From contig JAFTFY010000012.1 of assembly GCA_017458185.1 (NCBI GenBank), positions 118,177-182,176 of the forward strand: a DNA stretch of 64,000 nt, read 5' to 3'. Made by a program: the position numbers and the translations under genes. Positions 37,457-46,699 of the stretch are shown piece after piece. Each line of letters opens with the position of its first letter. Within the stretch, counting starts at the first letter, position 1. This DNA is from Neisseriaceae bacterium (lineage in GTDB: Bacteria > Pseudomonadota > Gammaproteobacteria > Burkholderiales > Neisseriaceae). The notes under the pieces are model-generated. The model was not told the DNA's origin. It did no database searches and saw nothing but the letters and a program-made list of their open reading frames with translations.

Positions 37457-39088
37457 TTAATAACAATCCCAGTTAAACAGAACTTTGGAAAAATCTTTTT
37501 TGCGTAAATCGTCAGGGCGGATAAAAAAATTGCCCACGCCGCAGTCGCCCCACATAATTCCCTCATCACTTTCGATTTGCAACAAAAGCACGCTGTGTTT
37601 TTTATATTTTCGCTCATCTCTGGGGTCGGTTTGCGTAAAATCGGGGTAGCCGCCGATTAAATTTTCAACGGTGTGTTGTTTTATTTTTTCCCACGCCTTT
37701 TCGCCAAATAACACTTCTAAATCCGATAAATCGTTTTTATTCAATTTAATGCCCACTTCTTTGGCGGCGTTTTTTAAGGCTTGATTAAAACCGATACATT
37801 CCGTGCCTATGCGAATTTCGGCAGGCTCAAACGATAGGCGGTATTGTGTATCCACAGGAAAACCGCCGTCATCTTCTTCATCAAAAATCTGCGGTGCGTA
37901 AGGAATATTCAACGCCAAAACCGCCGCTTCATCAATCGCAGGGTTGATTTCGGCGTGATACACCACACGCCAATCGTCCTGCCGTGTGGGATTATCGTAA
38001 AAGTTCATTTCATACACATTGCGTGTCATCAAAAACTGCAACAGCCCAGTTGTGGGAAAATCAGGCAAAGGCGGCATTTCGCTCAAATTGATTTGAGCGA
38101 GCAACAACAATTTATTTCCTTGTTTATCAACAGGATACGGCATTTCAGGCAGCCAATACGGCACACCGCCAAATTTGCTGGCAGTTAAAGGCAAATTATC
38201 TGCTTCTTGAATATTGATTTTAACGGCAGGTTGTGCGGTTTGTTTGTGCAATTCTGCCAAAACGATAGAGACTTGTTCGGCGGTGAGTTGTTTAATGTTT
38301 TTCTCCCTTGCCTTTTGCTCATTTTCCTCTCTTCGTTGTTTATCCCAAAAATTAAAACCTTCTAATTGCTGAATGCTAAGGGGAATAATTTGCAAGTTGT
38401 GGCATTCTTGTATAGAAAATAAATCTAATTTTTCTAAATGAGCAATACTCTCTGGCAGAGATAACAATTCATCACAACCACCCAAATACAATTCTTGCAA
38501 ATTATGTAATTGCCCAATGCTTTCAGGTAAAGCAGTTAAATTTGCATTGTAAAGATGAAAACTTTTTAAATTGCTTAACTGCCCAAAACTTTCGGGCAAA
38601 TTGTTTATACTTGCGTTAATATATAAGCGAGATAAATTACTTAACTTGCCAATACTTTCAGGGAGCATAATTAAGTTAGGACACGCTAAATGTAATTCTG
38701 TTAAATTACTTAACTCATCAATACATTCAGGTAATACAGTTAATTGAACGCAAAATAACATTAACTTTTTCAATTTAGGCAACTGTTTAATATTTTCAGG
38801 AAATTTTTTCAACAACTTACTGGATATAGACAAACATACTAAATTGCTTAAATAACGAATACTATCAGGCAACGCATTATTGATTAAATTTGCATCAACT
38901 AAATTTAATGATTTTAATTCAGATAGACACTTTTTAAATTCAACAGGGTCAGTTATTGCTACTAATTTACGGCGAAGATTAAAAGAAGTACCATTATCAT
39001 AATAAGAAGTGCCTGCTTTTACTTCAAGCAAGGCTTTTAATTCCGCCATTTCTTCTGCGGTTAATTCAAAATCTGCTTGCGTTTCCAT
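37457..39088 (-). CDS. LRR protein with DUF1963 (YwqG-like) domain
   Basis: A 543-residue protein with no signal peptide. Residues about 55-245 hold leucine-rich repeats of the same 23-24-residue plant-like type as the protein at the left edge (LPESIGQLHNLQELYLGGCD). The C-terminal half is DUF1963-like: FGGVPYWLPEMPYPVDKQGN, LLLLAQINLSEMPPLPDFP, TGLLQFLM, IGGYPDFTQTDPRD, SVLLLQIESDEGIMWGDCGV and a final FNWDCY. The function is unknown. It is inserted between ftsW and murG in the dcw cluster and separated from murG by only 35 bp, so it is probably transcribed with them. Confidence 0.88.
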   Translation of the reverse strand: METQADFELTAEEMAELKALLEVKAGTSYYDNGTSFNLRRKLVAITDPVEFKKCLSELKSLNLVDANLINNALPDSIRYLSNLVCLSISSKLLKKFPENIKQLPKLKKLMLFCVQLTVLPECIDELSNLTELHLACPNLIMLPESIGKLSNLSRLYINASINNLPESFGQLSNLKSFHLYNANLTALPESIGQLHNLQELYLGGCDELLSLPESIAHLEKLDLFSIQECHNLQIIPLSIQQLEGFNFWDKQRREENEQKAREKNIKQLTAEQVSIVLAELHKQTAQPAVKINIQEADNLPLTASKFGGVPYWLPEMPYPVDKQGNKLLLLAQINLSEMPPLPDFPTTGLLQFLMTRNVYEMNFYDNPTRQDDWRVVYHAEINPAIDEAAVLALNIPYAPQIFDEEDDGGFPVDTQYRLSFEPAEIRIGTECIGFNQALKNAAKEVGIKLNKNDLSDLEVLFGEKAWEKIKQHTVENLIGGYPDFTQTDPRDERKYKKHSVLLLQIESDEGIMWGDCGVGNFFIRPDDLRKKDFSKVLFNWDCY

Positions 39089-39135
39089 TATCTATTCCTT
39101 TTCATTTAATCTTTCAGGCTGCCTGAAAAAACAAG

Positions 39136-40287
39136 TTACACCTTATACCCCCGCAACTGGCGGCGGTTTTCGTAATCCACTCGCAACAGTAGTGTCATTG
39201 CCACCATTGTGGCTAACATAGACGAGCCGCCGTAGGAAATAAACGGCAGGGTCAAGCCTTTGGTAGGTAACATGCCCAAATTAACGGCGATATGGAAGAA
39301 ACTTTGCACGCCTAACCACACGCCCACGCCGTAGGCAATATAGGACGAATAAAACGAATTCAGGCTTTGGGCGCGTTTGCCAATGGTAATCGCCCGCCAC
39401 ACTAACCAAATAAATACCATTGCCACGCCGATGACGGTGAGTAAGCCCAATTCTTCGGTAATAATCGCCGAAATAAAGTCGGTGTGGCTTTCGGGCAGGT
39501 AAAAGCGTTCCAAACTGTTGCCCAAACCCTTGCCAAACAAGCCGCCACGCCCTGCGGCAGCGAGTGCGTGCGACAGTTGATAACCCTTGCCCAAAGCGTC
39601 TTGCAATGGGTCAATAAAGGCGGTTACGCGTTTAATGCGGTAACTGTTGGTTAAAATGGCGGCAAGTAATAGTGGTAAAGAAATTAAAATAACGGTAACA
39701 AACCATTTCATTTTCATACCAGCCATTAAGATTAAGGCAATAATAATACACATAATCACCACAACTGAACCCAAGTCTTTGGTGAGATAAATTAAACTCA
39801 TTCCCAAAACAGGCACAATCGCAATCCACCACACTTTTTTAATATCGTTAATACTTTCATAATGGCGGGTGATAAAACTGGACAAATATAAAATCACCGC
39901 AATTTTAAATAATTCAGATGATTGCAGTGAGAAAAAGCCTAAATTTATCCAGCGTCTTGCACCTTTAACCGAAGTACCTATCATTAAAGTTAAAACCAAT
40001 AAACCAATGGATAAGGCAATTAAATATGGTGTGGCTTTTTTCCAAAAAGACATCGGTATTCTAAATAAGCCATAACACATAATGCCAATAGCAGAAATAA
40101 ACACGCCTTGACGAATTAAATAATACTGCGGATTATTCACGCGTGCGGCTTCGTGTCCTGCAATCGTGGCAGAATAAACCATAATTAAACCAAAAGACAA
40201 AAGAATAAGCATCACCCACAATAAAGGGTAATCCATATTTTCTTTTAACAATTTGGTTTGTCGTAAAATGTCTGTTTTTCCATTCAT
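39136..40287 (-). CDS. ftsW: Septal peptidoglycan glycosyltransferase FtsW
   Basis: SEDS-family polymerase that acts with FtsI at the septum. 383 residues with about ten membrane helices. PLLWVMLILLSFGLIMVYSA at the start, LTKDLGSVVVIMCIIIALIL, LGNSLERFYLPESHTDFIS and TKGLTLPFISYGGSSMLAT are SEDS signatures; the aspartate and glutamate expected in the catalytic loop lie in these blocks. It overlaps murD by 4 bp (ATGA). Confidence 0.96.
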   Translation of the reverse strand: MNGKTDILRQTKLLKENMDYPLLWVMLILLSFGLIMVYSATIAGHEAARVNNPQYYLIRQGVFISAIGIMCYGLFRIPMSFWKKATPYLIALSIGLLVLTLMIGTSVKGARRWINLGFFSLQSSELFKIAVILYLSSFITRHYESINDIKKVWWIAIVPVLGMSLIYLTKDLGSVVVIMCIIIALILMAGMKMKWFVTVILISLPLLLAAILTNSYRIKRVTAFIDPLQDALGKGYQLSHALAAAGRGGLFGKGLGNSLERFYLPESHTDFISAIITEELGLLTVIGVAMVFIWLVWRAITIGKRAQSLNSFYSSYIAYGVGVWLGVQSFFHIAVNLGMLPTKGLTLPFISYGGSSMLATMVAMTLLLRVDYENRRQLRGYKV

Positions 40288-41633
40288 TTCAATGCCTTAA
40301 AACTTTCGATAAATATTTCAGAACGGTGTGCGTAATCACGGAACATATCCATACTGGCACAGGCTGGGCTTAATAAAACGCAATCGCCCGATGAGGCTGC
40401 CTGAAAACTTTTTTCAACCGCTTCTGGCAAAGTTTGGCAAAATTCTGTTTTTAAGCCTTTGTCAGCAAAGGCTTTTTCAATTAACGGTGCGTCTTTGCCA
40501 ATTAAAAATGTGGCTTTCACTTTGCCGATTGCGGCTTCTGCCAAAGGAGCAAAATCTTGCCCTTTGCCCAAGCCGCCTGCAATCAGGATAATCGGCTGAT
40601 TTAAGCCTTGCAATGCCGCTGCCGTTGCCCCCACATTTGTGCCTTTGGAATCGTCAATAAACACCACGCCGTTTTTCTCGCCCATTTTTTCTGTGCGGTG
40701 CGGCAAGCCTGTAAAGCGGGGCAAGGCGGCAAGCAAATCTTCTCGTTTTAAGCCCACACTTTCGCACAACGCCAATGCCGCCATAATATTTGCCGCATTG
40801 TGTGCCCCTTGCAAACGAGTGTTATTTATATCAAAAAACGCTTGATTTTGATAGAAAAATTTTTCGCCGTCAAAATAAAAATCGGCATTTTTGTCCGTCA
40901 GCGAAAAATACTGCGTTGCCGCATTCGCTCGCCACATCGCACGGCACAAAGCGTCATCAGCGTTCAGCACCTGCGTTTCCACGCCGTTAAACACCGCATC
41001 TTTGGTGTGGGCGTAGTGCAACAAATTATTGTAGCGGTCTAAATGGTCTTCGGAAATATTCAGGCAGGCGGCGGCGTTAGCGTCCAAATTTGGCGTGGTT
41101 TCAAGTTGGAAACTCGACAATTCTAACACCCACACATCAGCCGATTCGCCTTGTCGCTCCTTGTATGCCTGCAACACAGGCAAGCCAATATTGCCTGCCA
41201 CAACCGTATCCTGCCCACATTCACGGCACAAAAAGCCCGTGAGTTCGGTTACGGTTGATTTGCCGTTGCTGCCAGTAATGGCAATAATCTTGTCGCGTCT
41301 GCCGTGAATTAAGGCACACAAAAGAGCAATATCGCCCAAAACCGCACCGCCTTTTTTGCGAAAAGCATTGATTTCAGGCAAAAAAGCCGAAATGCCAGGA
41401 CTTAACAGCACTGCGTCAAAATCGCTGTGATTTAATGCCATTTTCAATTCATCAGAATAAAAGGACGCATGCGGAAATTCCTGTGCCAAAGCCGAACGGC
41501 GTTCATCAGACAAAACCTTGTCATAACCCGAAATAGCCGCACCGCACTCATTTAAAAACCGCAGGGTTGCCATACCACTTTTACCCAAACCCGCTACCAA
41601 GATTTTTTTATCTGTAAATTGTGTTGTATTCAT
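40284..41633 (-). CDS. murD: UDP-N-acetylmuramoyl-L-alanine--D-glutamate ligase
   Basis: Adds D-Glu to UDP-MurNAc-L-Ala in the cytoplasm. 449 residues. N-terminal VAGLGKSGMATLRFLNECGA, ATP loop AITGSNGKSTVTELTGF, LELSSFQLETTPNLDANAA, SEDHLDRY, GLPHRTEKMGEKNGVVFIDD and SKGTNVGATAAAL are characteristic. It lies downstream of the DUF3990 cassette, not directly after mraY as usual. Confidence 0.97.
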   Translation of the reverse strand: MNTTQFTDKKILVAGLGKSGMATLRFLNECGAAISGYDKVLSDERRSALAQEFPHASFYSDELKMALNHSDFDAVLLSPGISAFLPEINAFRKKGGAVLGDIALLCALIHGRRDKIIAITGSNGKSTVTELTGFLCRECGQDTVVAGNIGLPVLQAYKERQGESADVWVLELSSFQLETTPNLDANAAACLNISEDHLDRYNNLLHYAHTKDAVFNGVETQVLNADDALCRAMWRANAATQYFSLTDKNADFYFDGEKFFYQNQAFFDINNTRLQGAHNAANIMAALALCESVGLKREDLLAALPRFTGLPHRTEKMGEKNGVVFIDDSKGTNVGATAAALQGLNQPIILIAGGLGKGQDFAPLAEAAIGKVKATFLIGKDAPLIEKAFADKGLKTEFCQTLPEAVEKSFQAASSGDCVLLSPACASMDMFRDYAHRSEIFIESFKALK

Positions 41634-41655
41634 TTGTGTTATCCGTTTTATTTTT

Positions 41656-41853
41656 TCAGGCAGCCTGAAAGATTTCGTATAAATAAGCCGAACTTTCGCG
41701 ATATAACTGCGTTTCTTTATCGCATAATTTACTAAAAAATTCTGAATTATAAAGTAAATTCATTGCCTTATCGTATTCAATATTTTGTTTTTCTGCAATT
41801 ATTTCCACTAATTCGGTAATGCAATATTCAATCAATAAATCTTGTTTATTCAT
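41656..41853 (-). CDS. Short partner protein downstream of DUF3990 (unnamed domain)
   Basis: A 65-residue helical protein, MNKQDLLIEYCITELVEIIA then AMNLLYNSEFFSKLCDKETQ and LYRESSAYLYEIFQAA. It aligns with the C-terminal half of the fusion protein at 42585-43007 (shared I-x-EK, AM-x-x-(L/F)(Y/F)-x-S, D(K/D)ETxLYxxSAxYxY). The ATG follows a GGAGCATAAT, 1 bp after the DUF3990 stop, so it is in the same operon. The end FQAA-stop is written by a DUS. Probably a partner or antitoxin of the DUF3990 protein (inference). Confidence 0.75.
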   Translation of the reverse strand: MNKQDLLIEYCITELVEIIAEKQNIEYDKAMNLLYNSEFFSKLCDKETQLYRESSAYLYEIFQAA

Positions 41854-41854
41854 A

Positions 41855-42358
41855 TTATGCTCCTATTTTTTGTAATAATTGAATAGACTTTTCTGTATGA
41901 AAAGAATATTGAATAGACAATTTTTTATAAGTTAATCCTTTAATTAAAGTATCAAAATCAATCAATTCGTTTTGATATTGTCTCAATAACAGTGCAATAT
42001 CATCATTAGCAACACAACCGATGACAATATCATATTTATTGTCATGGTTAGATAATGGATTTTTATGGTTTGTAAATCGATTATTTCTATTATTTAATAT
42101 AAATTCAGCCCATTCTTTACTTGAAGTTTTTCCAAAGTTTTTAATATTTAATTCAACAATATTTTGAAAATTATCTTGGATAAAAAAGGCATTTAACACA
42201 GGATTTCCGCCATAAATTTTAGCCACTCTTATTGCCATTTGTTGTGCTTGTTCTTTTATGTCGGTTAAATAAAAACCTTTGCCAAAATCTTTATAAGGTC
42301 GGCATAAATTTAAATCGATATATTGAATATTTGTATTACTGCCATGATATAAAATCAT
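41855..42358 (-). CDS. DUF3990 protein, ADP-ribosyltransferase-like
   Basis: A 167-residue protein. MILYHGSNTNIQYIDL and DFGKGFYLTDIKEQAQQMA form the beginning of DUF3990; SSKEWAEFILNNRNN follows and VIGCVANDD and LSIQYSFHTEKSIQLLQ close it. DUF3990 has an ADP-ribosyltransferase-like fold; the visible His (YHGS), Tyr (GFYLT) and Glu (KEW) could be an H-Y-E triad, by analogy. Its ATG overlaps the TGA of the DUF3791 gene (ATGA). Proposed as the toxin or effector of the cassette; no experiment is implied by the sequence. Confidence 0.82.
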   Translation of the reverse strand: MILYHGSNTNIQYIDLNLCRPYKDFGKGFYLTDIKEQAQQMAIRVAKIYGGNPVLNAFFIQDNFQNIVELNIKNFGKTSSKEWAEFILNNRNNRFTNHKNPLSNHDNKYDIVIGCVANDDIALLLRQYQNELIDFDTLIKGLTYKKLSIQYSFHTEKSIQLLQKIGA

Positions 42359-42573
42359 AAAACACCGCCATTTTTTTGACAAATTAAATTTAAATCTTCC
42401 ATAACAGTTTCAAAAGGCAATAAATGTTCTATTTCGTAATTTTCTTTTAAAAATTCGATTGCCTTAAAGCGATATAAATAGCGAAAACTTTCTTGCAAAT
42501 TCAATTTATGTAATTGAGCAAACTCGGCAATACAGGCTACTGAATAAGCAATTTTTTTTCGTTGAATATTCAT
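42355..42573 (-). CDS. DUF3791-type protein, partner of DUF3990
   Basis: A 72-residue helical protein: YSVACIAEFAQLHKLNLQES, YLYRFKAIEFLKENYEIEHL and VMEDLNLICQKNGG. This matches the DUF3791 pattern seen directly upstream of DUF3990 genes in other bacteria. Its stop overlaps the DUF3990 start, so the two are translationally coupled in fixed ratio, as for toxin-antitoxin pairs. Function inferred from context. Confidence 0.78.
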   Translation of the reverse strand: MNIQRKKIAYSVACIAEFAQLHKLNLQESFRYLYRFKAIEFLKENYEIEHLLPFETVMEDLNLICQKNGGVL

Positions 42574-42584
42574 TTACATTCCTT

Positions 42585-43007
42585 TCAGGCTGCCTGAAAA
42601 AATTTCATTTCTTCAACAAACAACCCATAAACATAAAGAGCAGACGCACCGTATAATCCTGTTTCGTCATCGTAAAAAGCGTTGCCAGTTTGAGACTTGA
42701 AAAATTTATCCATAGCGTCTTCTTCGGATAGATGATATTTTTTGCCAATCAGTTGCAAAATTTCGGGTAGCAAAATGGTTCTAACAGTGGTATGCGTTGT
42801 TAATGTTTCTTGGGAATTTTCTCCCAAATATTTATCACAAAACTGTATTATATATTCCATACTCATACCGTGCAGGTCATCATAATCATCTCGCAATAGT
42901 TGCAATAAACCTGTTTTTTGAAATAGGGCATATATTTCATTTGCAGGCTTGCCTTTATACTCGGCATAATAGTTAATGCAAAAAGAAATAAAGGATAATT
43001 TACTCAT
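42585..43007 (-). CDS. DUF3791 fused to the DUF3990-downstream domain
   Basis: A 140-residue protein starting MSKLSFISFCINYYAEYKGK (ATG preceded by AGGAAATAAAACA; the longer frame overlaps the NYN gene through a DUS). Residues 1-58 are a DUF3791 domain (ANEIYALFQKTGLLQLL, DDYDDLHGMSMEYIIQF). Residues about 75-135 match the separate 65-residue protein at 41656-41853 (LSEEDAMDKFFKSQTGNAFY, DDETGLYGASALYVYGLF). So the two partners that flank DUF3990 in the neighbouring cassette are joined here with no DUF3990 between them. The end FQAA-stop comes from a DUS. Confidence 0.78.
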   Translation of the reverse strand: MSKLSFISFCINYYAEYKGKPANEIYALFQKTGLLQLLRDDYDDLHGMSMEYIIQFCDKYLGENSQETLTTHTTVRTILLPEILQLIGKKYHLSEEDAMDKFFKSQTGNAFYDDETGLYGASALYVYGLFVEEMKFFQAA

Positions 43008-43041
43008 TGTTTTATTTCCTGTTTTCAGGCTGCCTGAAAGG

Positions 43042-44043
43042 TTATTTTTTCTCATTAATATTTGCTATGGTGTATTTAAACCTTTTATTTTCAGAAATAA
43101 TTACACCGTGTGTTCTTTCTAATATTTCTTGAAAAGATTTAAATCCATAAACTTCCCAATTCCATTTGGTTTTGACCTGATATTCTACTTTTGACATATC
43201 TACATATCCATTTTGGTCTTGGTATTTTTCTACTGTTTCTTTTAATACAGTAATAAATTCTCTAAATGGAATTTTTCGACAATACATAATATTTTTATCA
43301 TCGAGATACATTTGTATATTGCCTAATGATTTTAAATGCTTGGATAGTTGTGAAAAATTAAAACTTCTTGGGTCGTAATCAGGTTTTACATTTCTGATAT
43401 ATTGACTAACATTAGAAACAGACGACCAACCACTTTCATCAGCACATTGTTTTATTGCTGAGTAAATAGTTTGTTCTATCGGTGTTTTTTTATTTAATGA
43501 TTGTTGTATATTATTTTGTTCTATCGGTGTTTTTTCATTTAATAATTGTTGTGTATTATTTTGTTCTATTTTTTTATTTTCATTATTGTTTTTATCATTA
43601 TCTATTTGTTCATCGGAAAGTAAATTCTCAAAATAAATGAAATTATCACAAGCCATAATTAAAGATTCTGGGGTTTGTTGTTTGCCAAAACCATAAACCA
43701 TCATTCCTGATTGTCTTAATCTTTGTGCTAATGGCGTGAAATCGCTATCGGAAGACACTAAACAAAAACCGTCAAATGTTTTGCTGTATAGCAAATCCAT
43801 TGCGTCAATTAAAAGTTGCATATCAGTTGCATCTTTACCTTTGGTATAGGCAAATTGCTGTATCGGCGTTAAAGAATATTTGAGTAATTTATCTTGCCAA
43901 CTTTGTGGATTTTTTGTCCAATCACCATAAATTCTGCGAACTGAAGCTCTGCCATACTTAGCAATTTCTTGAAATAACACTTCGGCATAATTAGAAGAAG
44001 TGTTATCTGCGTCAATTAAAACGGCTAATTTTTTATTTTCCAT
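43042..44043 (-). CDS. NYN-domain (LabA-like PIN) protein with OST-HTH/LOTUS C-terminus
   Basis: A 333-residue protein. Residues 1-150 form a NYN/PIN-like ribonuclease fold: KLAVLIDADNTSSNYAEVLF, KDATDMQLLIDAMDLLYS and FCLVSSDSDFTPLAQRLRQS carry the conserved Asp residues (D-x-D-N, D-x-x-D, SSDSDF). Residues about 150-195 are a low-complexity Asn/Gln/Glu linker with a repeated TPIEQNNIQQSLNKK unit. The C-terminus has two OST-HTH-like blocks (SQYIRNVKPDYDPRSFNFSQ; MSKVEYQVKTKWNWEVYGFK). Probably RNA-binding or RNA-cutting. The ATG is preceded by AAGGAGTTATTGATT; upstream TTG is less likely. First gene of the cassette. Confidence 0.87.
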   Translation of the reverse strand: MENKKLAVLIDADNTSSNYAEVLFQEIAKYGRASVRRIYGDWTKNPQSWQDKLLKYSLTPIQQFAYTKGKDATDMQLLIDAMDLLYSKTFDGFCLVSSDSDFTPLAQRLRQSGMMVYGFGKQQTPESLIMACDNFIYFENLLSDEQIDNDKNNNENKKIEQNNTQQLLNEKTPIEQNNIQQSLNKKTPIEQTIYSAIKQCADESGWSSVSNVSQYIRNVKPDYDPRSFNFSQLSKHLKSLGNIQMYLDDKNIMYCRKIPFREFITVLKETVEKYQDQNGYVDMSKVEYQVKTKWNWEVYGFKSFQEILERTHGVIISENKRFKYTIANINEKK

Positions 44044-44091
44044 AATCAATAACTCCTTTTTAATTTTTCAGGCAGCCTGAAAATAAACCTT

Positions 44092-45174
44092 TTACCGCAA
44101 TTTCAGCGTAGCCAAACCAATGAGTACCAAAATCAGCGTAATAATCCAAAAACGCACTACGACTTGGGTTTCTTTCCAGCCGCCTAATTCGTAGTGGTGA
44201 TGTAAAGGTGCCATACGGAAAATGCGTTTTTTTCTTGTTTTATAAGAACCTACCTGCAACATCACCGAAATGGCTTCTGCCACAAATAAGCCGCCCATAA
44301 TTAACAACACAATTTCTTGGCGAATAATCACTGCCACAGTGCCGAGTGCCGCACCCAATGCCAATGCCCCCACATCGCCCATAAACACTTGGGCAGGGTA
44401 GGCGTTCCACCATAAAAAGCCCAAACTTGCCCCGCACATCGCCGCACAAAATACCACGACTTCATTAGCCCCTGGTATAAATGGTAATTGCAAATATCTG
44501 GCAAATTCGGCGTGTCCGCTTGCGTAGGCAAATACTGAAAGCCCTGCGGATACCAAAACAATCGGCATAGCCGCTAATCCGTCCAAGCCGTCTGTTAAAT
44601 TAACCGCATTAGAAGTTCCCACAATCACCAAATAAGTTAAAATAATAAAACCAAACCAACCCAAAGGGTATTGAATTTGTTTGAAAAATGGCACAATAAA
44701 TTCAGTGGTTTCAGGCAGATTTGAGTATAATAAAAACATACCTGCTAATATAGCAACAGCGGATTGCCAAACGATTTTAAATTTAGCAGAAACACCATTA
44801 GGGTCTTTATAGACTACTTTTTTCCAGTCATCATAAAAACCCAATGCCCCAGTGGAAAGCAAAACGGCTAATAAAATCCATACAAATTTATTCGATAAAT
44901 TGCCCCACAACAACATACTCACCGTAATGGCGGTTAAAATCAGCGAACCGCCCATTGTTGGTGTGCCTGTTTTTACTAAATGGGTTTGCGGACCATCGGT
45001 GCGAATAGCCTGACCCACTTTTAATTCAGTGAGTTTTCTAATTGTCCAAGGACCAAATAACAGACAAAAAGAAAGTGCGGTTAATGAAGCCATTACCGTG
45101 CGAAAGGTGGTGTATTGAAATACACGCAACCAAGAAAACCAGTTTTCAAATAAACTTGCTAAAAAAACTAACAT
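44092..45174 (-). CDS. mraY: Phospho-MurNAc-pentapeptide transferase MraY
   Basis: Forms lipid I on undecaprenyl phosphate. 360 residues, about ten membrane helices. [20 protein letters not shown], the D-D-x-x-K motif in [49 protein letters not shown] and the histidine-rich [16 protein letters not shown] are all present. Downstream of murF with 73 bp carrying two degraded DUS copies. murD, usually next, is displaced by the NYN/DUF3990 cassette. Confidence 0.97.
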   Translation of the reverse strand: MLVFLASLFENWFSWLRVFQYTTFRTVMASLTALSFCLLFGPWTIRKLTELKVGQAIRTDGPQTHLVKTGTPTMGGSLILTAITVSMLLWGNLSNKFVWILLAVLLSTGALGFYDDWKKVVYKDPNGVSAKFKIVWQSAVAILAGMFLLYSNLPETTEFIVPFFKQIQYPLGWFGFIILTYLVIVGTSNAVNLTDGLDGLAAMPIVLVSAGLSVFAYASGHAEFARYLQLPFIPGANEVVVFCAAMCGASLGFLWWNAYPAQVFMGDVGALALGAALGTVAVIIRQEIVLLIMGGLFVAEAISVMLQVGSYKTRKKRIFRMAPLHHHYELGGWKETQVVVRFWIITLILVLIGLATLKLR

Positions 45175-45247
45175 AATCAATGCGTTCCTATTAAAAACTC
45201 TTATTCAGGTAGCCTAAATTTATTTTTTTCAGGTAGCCTGAAAATAA

Positions 45248-46591
45248 TTATTCAAATGCTTTAACCACTTCTTCCATTTTCATAAATCGTGAGCCTTTAA
45301 TTAAAACCGTTGTTTGTGGTGTTATTAACGATTTTAAATATTCAGTCAAGGCGTTTTTATTATCAAACCATTTGCCGTTTTCACCAAAAGCGTCTGCCGC
45401 ATTTTTGGATAATTCGCCTGTAAATAAAGCATATTCAATGCCTTTATCTTGGGCGTATTTGCCAATTTCACGATGAAAATCAGCCGCTTGCGTACCTAAT
45501 TCGCCCATATCGCCCATTACAAAAATGCGTGGTGCGTTGAATGCGGATAGCACATCAATCGCCGCTTTCATCGAATCAGGGTTGGCGTTGTAGGTGTCAT
45601 CAATAAGGCGTACGCCAAAATCCTTATTTATCATACGCAAACGCGAACCCACAGGCTGATAATCTGCCAAGCCTTGTGCAATCTCATTCGGTAAAACAAA
45701 ATCCGCACACAAAGCGGCGGCGGCGGCGGCGTTTAACACATTATGCCGACCTGCGGCAGGCAGTTGCACGCTTACTTGTTGTCCCTTGATATTTAAGGAA
45801 AATTCGCTATTTGTGGGGTGAAGTTGAATAGCGTCGGCAAATATATCACCACTTTTTATGCCAAATGTGCGTTGCGGATTTGCCCCACAGGCTGCCTGAA
45901 AAATGCTTTTATTTGCGTCATCAAAAGGATAAATCGCCATACCGTTATTTAATCCTGCATAAATTTCGCTTTTGGCTTTGGCAATATCGGCAACACCATT
46001 AAAATCATTACCGATATGAGCATTTAAGGCATTGTTAATTAAGGCAATATTAGGATTGGCAATATGGGTGAGATAATCTAATTCCCCAAAATGATTCATA
46101 CCCATTTCTAATACTGCCACACGGTGATTTTTTCGTAAGTTCAATAGCGTTAAAGGCAAACCAATATGATTATTCAGGTTGCCTTGTGTTGCTAAAACCG
46201 CATTTTCACCCAATTTACGCCGTAAAATTGCCGCTGTCATTTCCTTAACTGTTGTTTTTCCAGAAGAACCCGTAATCGCTAATACTTTAACTTGGCTGTT
46301 TGCATTTCGCCACGCTTGGGCTAATTTGCCTAATGCGGCGAGTGTATCACCCACTTTCAGGCAGCCTGATTTTTCCGCACAATCTGCACGAGAAACCACA
46401 CACACCGCCCCTTTTGCCAGCACTTCATCAACAAAATCATGTCCGTCAAATTTTTCACCTGACAGGGCAAAAAACACATCGTTTTGTTGAACAGTGCGGC
46501 TGTCGGTGGTGATTTTGCCGACCACAAAATCAGCACAGGGCAAGGCTGCCTGAAACACATCGGCAATAAAAGAAAGGCTTAATTCAGACAT
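45248..46591 (-). CDS. murF: UDP-MurNAc-tripeptide--D-alanyl-D-alanine ligase MurF
   Basis: Last cytoplasmic step of the muropeptide precursor. 447 residues from MSELSLSFIADVFQAALPCA. TDSRTVQQNDVFFALSGEKF, ATP loop AITGSSGKTTVKEMTAAIL, NLNNHIGLPLTLLNL, VLEMGMNHFGELDYL, INNALNAHIGNDF and LIDDTYNANPDSMKAAIDVL are typical. Upstream lies a membrane gene on the opposite strand, so murF needs its own promoter here and is not read through from murE. Confidence 0.97.
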   Translation of the reverse strand: MSELSLSFIADVFQAALPCADFVVGKITTDSRTVQQNDVFFALSGEKFDGHDFVDEVLAKGAVCVVSRADCAEKSGCLKVGDTLAALGKLAQAWRNANSQVKVLAITGSSGKTTVKEMTAAILRRKLGENAVLATQGNLNNHIGLPLTLLNLRKNHRVAVLEMGMNHFGELDYLTHIANPNIALINNALNAHIGNDFNGVADIAKAKSEIYAGLNNGMAIYPFDDANKSIFQAACGANPQRTFGIKSGDIFADAIQLHPTNSEFSLNIKGQQVSVQLPAAGRHNVLNAAAAAALCADFVLPNEIAQGLADYQPVGSRLRMINKDFGVRLIDDTYNANPDSMKAAIDVLSAFNAPRIFVMGDMGELGTQAADFHREIGKYAQDKGIEYALFTGELSKNAADAFGENGKWFDNKNALTEYLKSLITPQTTVLIKGSRFMKMEEVVKAFE

Positions 46592-46699
46592 AAGAAAAAC
46601 GGCGGTAAAAATTAAAGCAATTATTTTACCGCAGTTTGACAAAAATAGGCGATTTTGATAGAAATATAACAAACAAAATAGGCAATAAAAGGCATAAAA

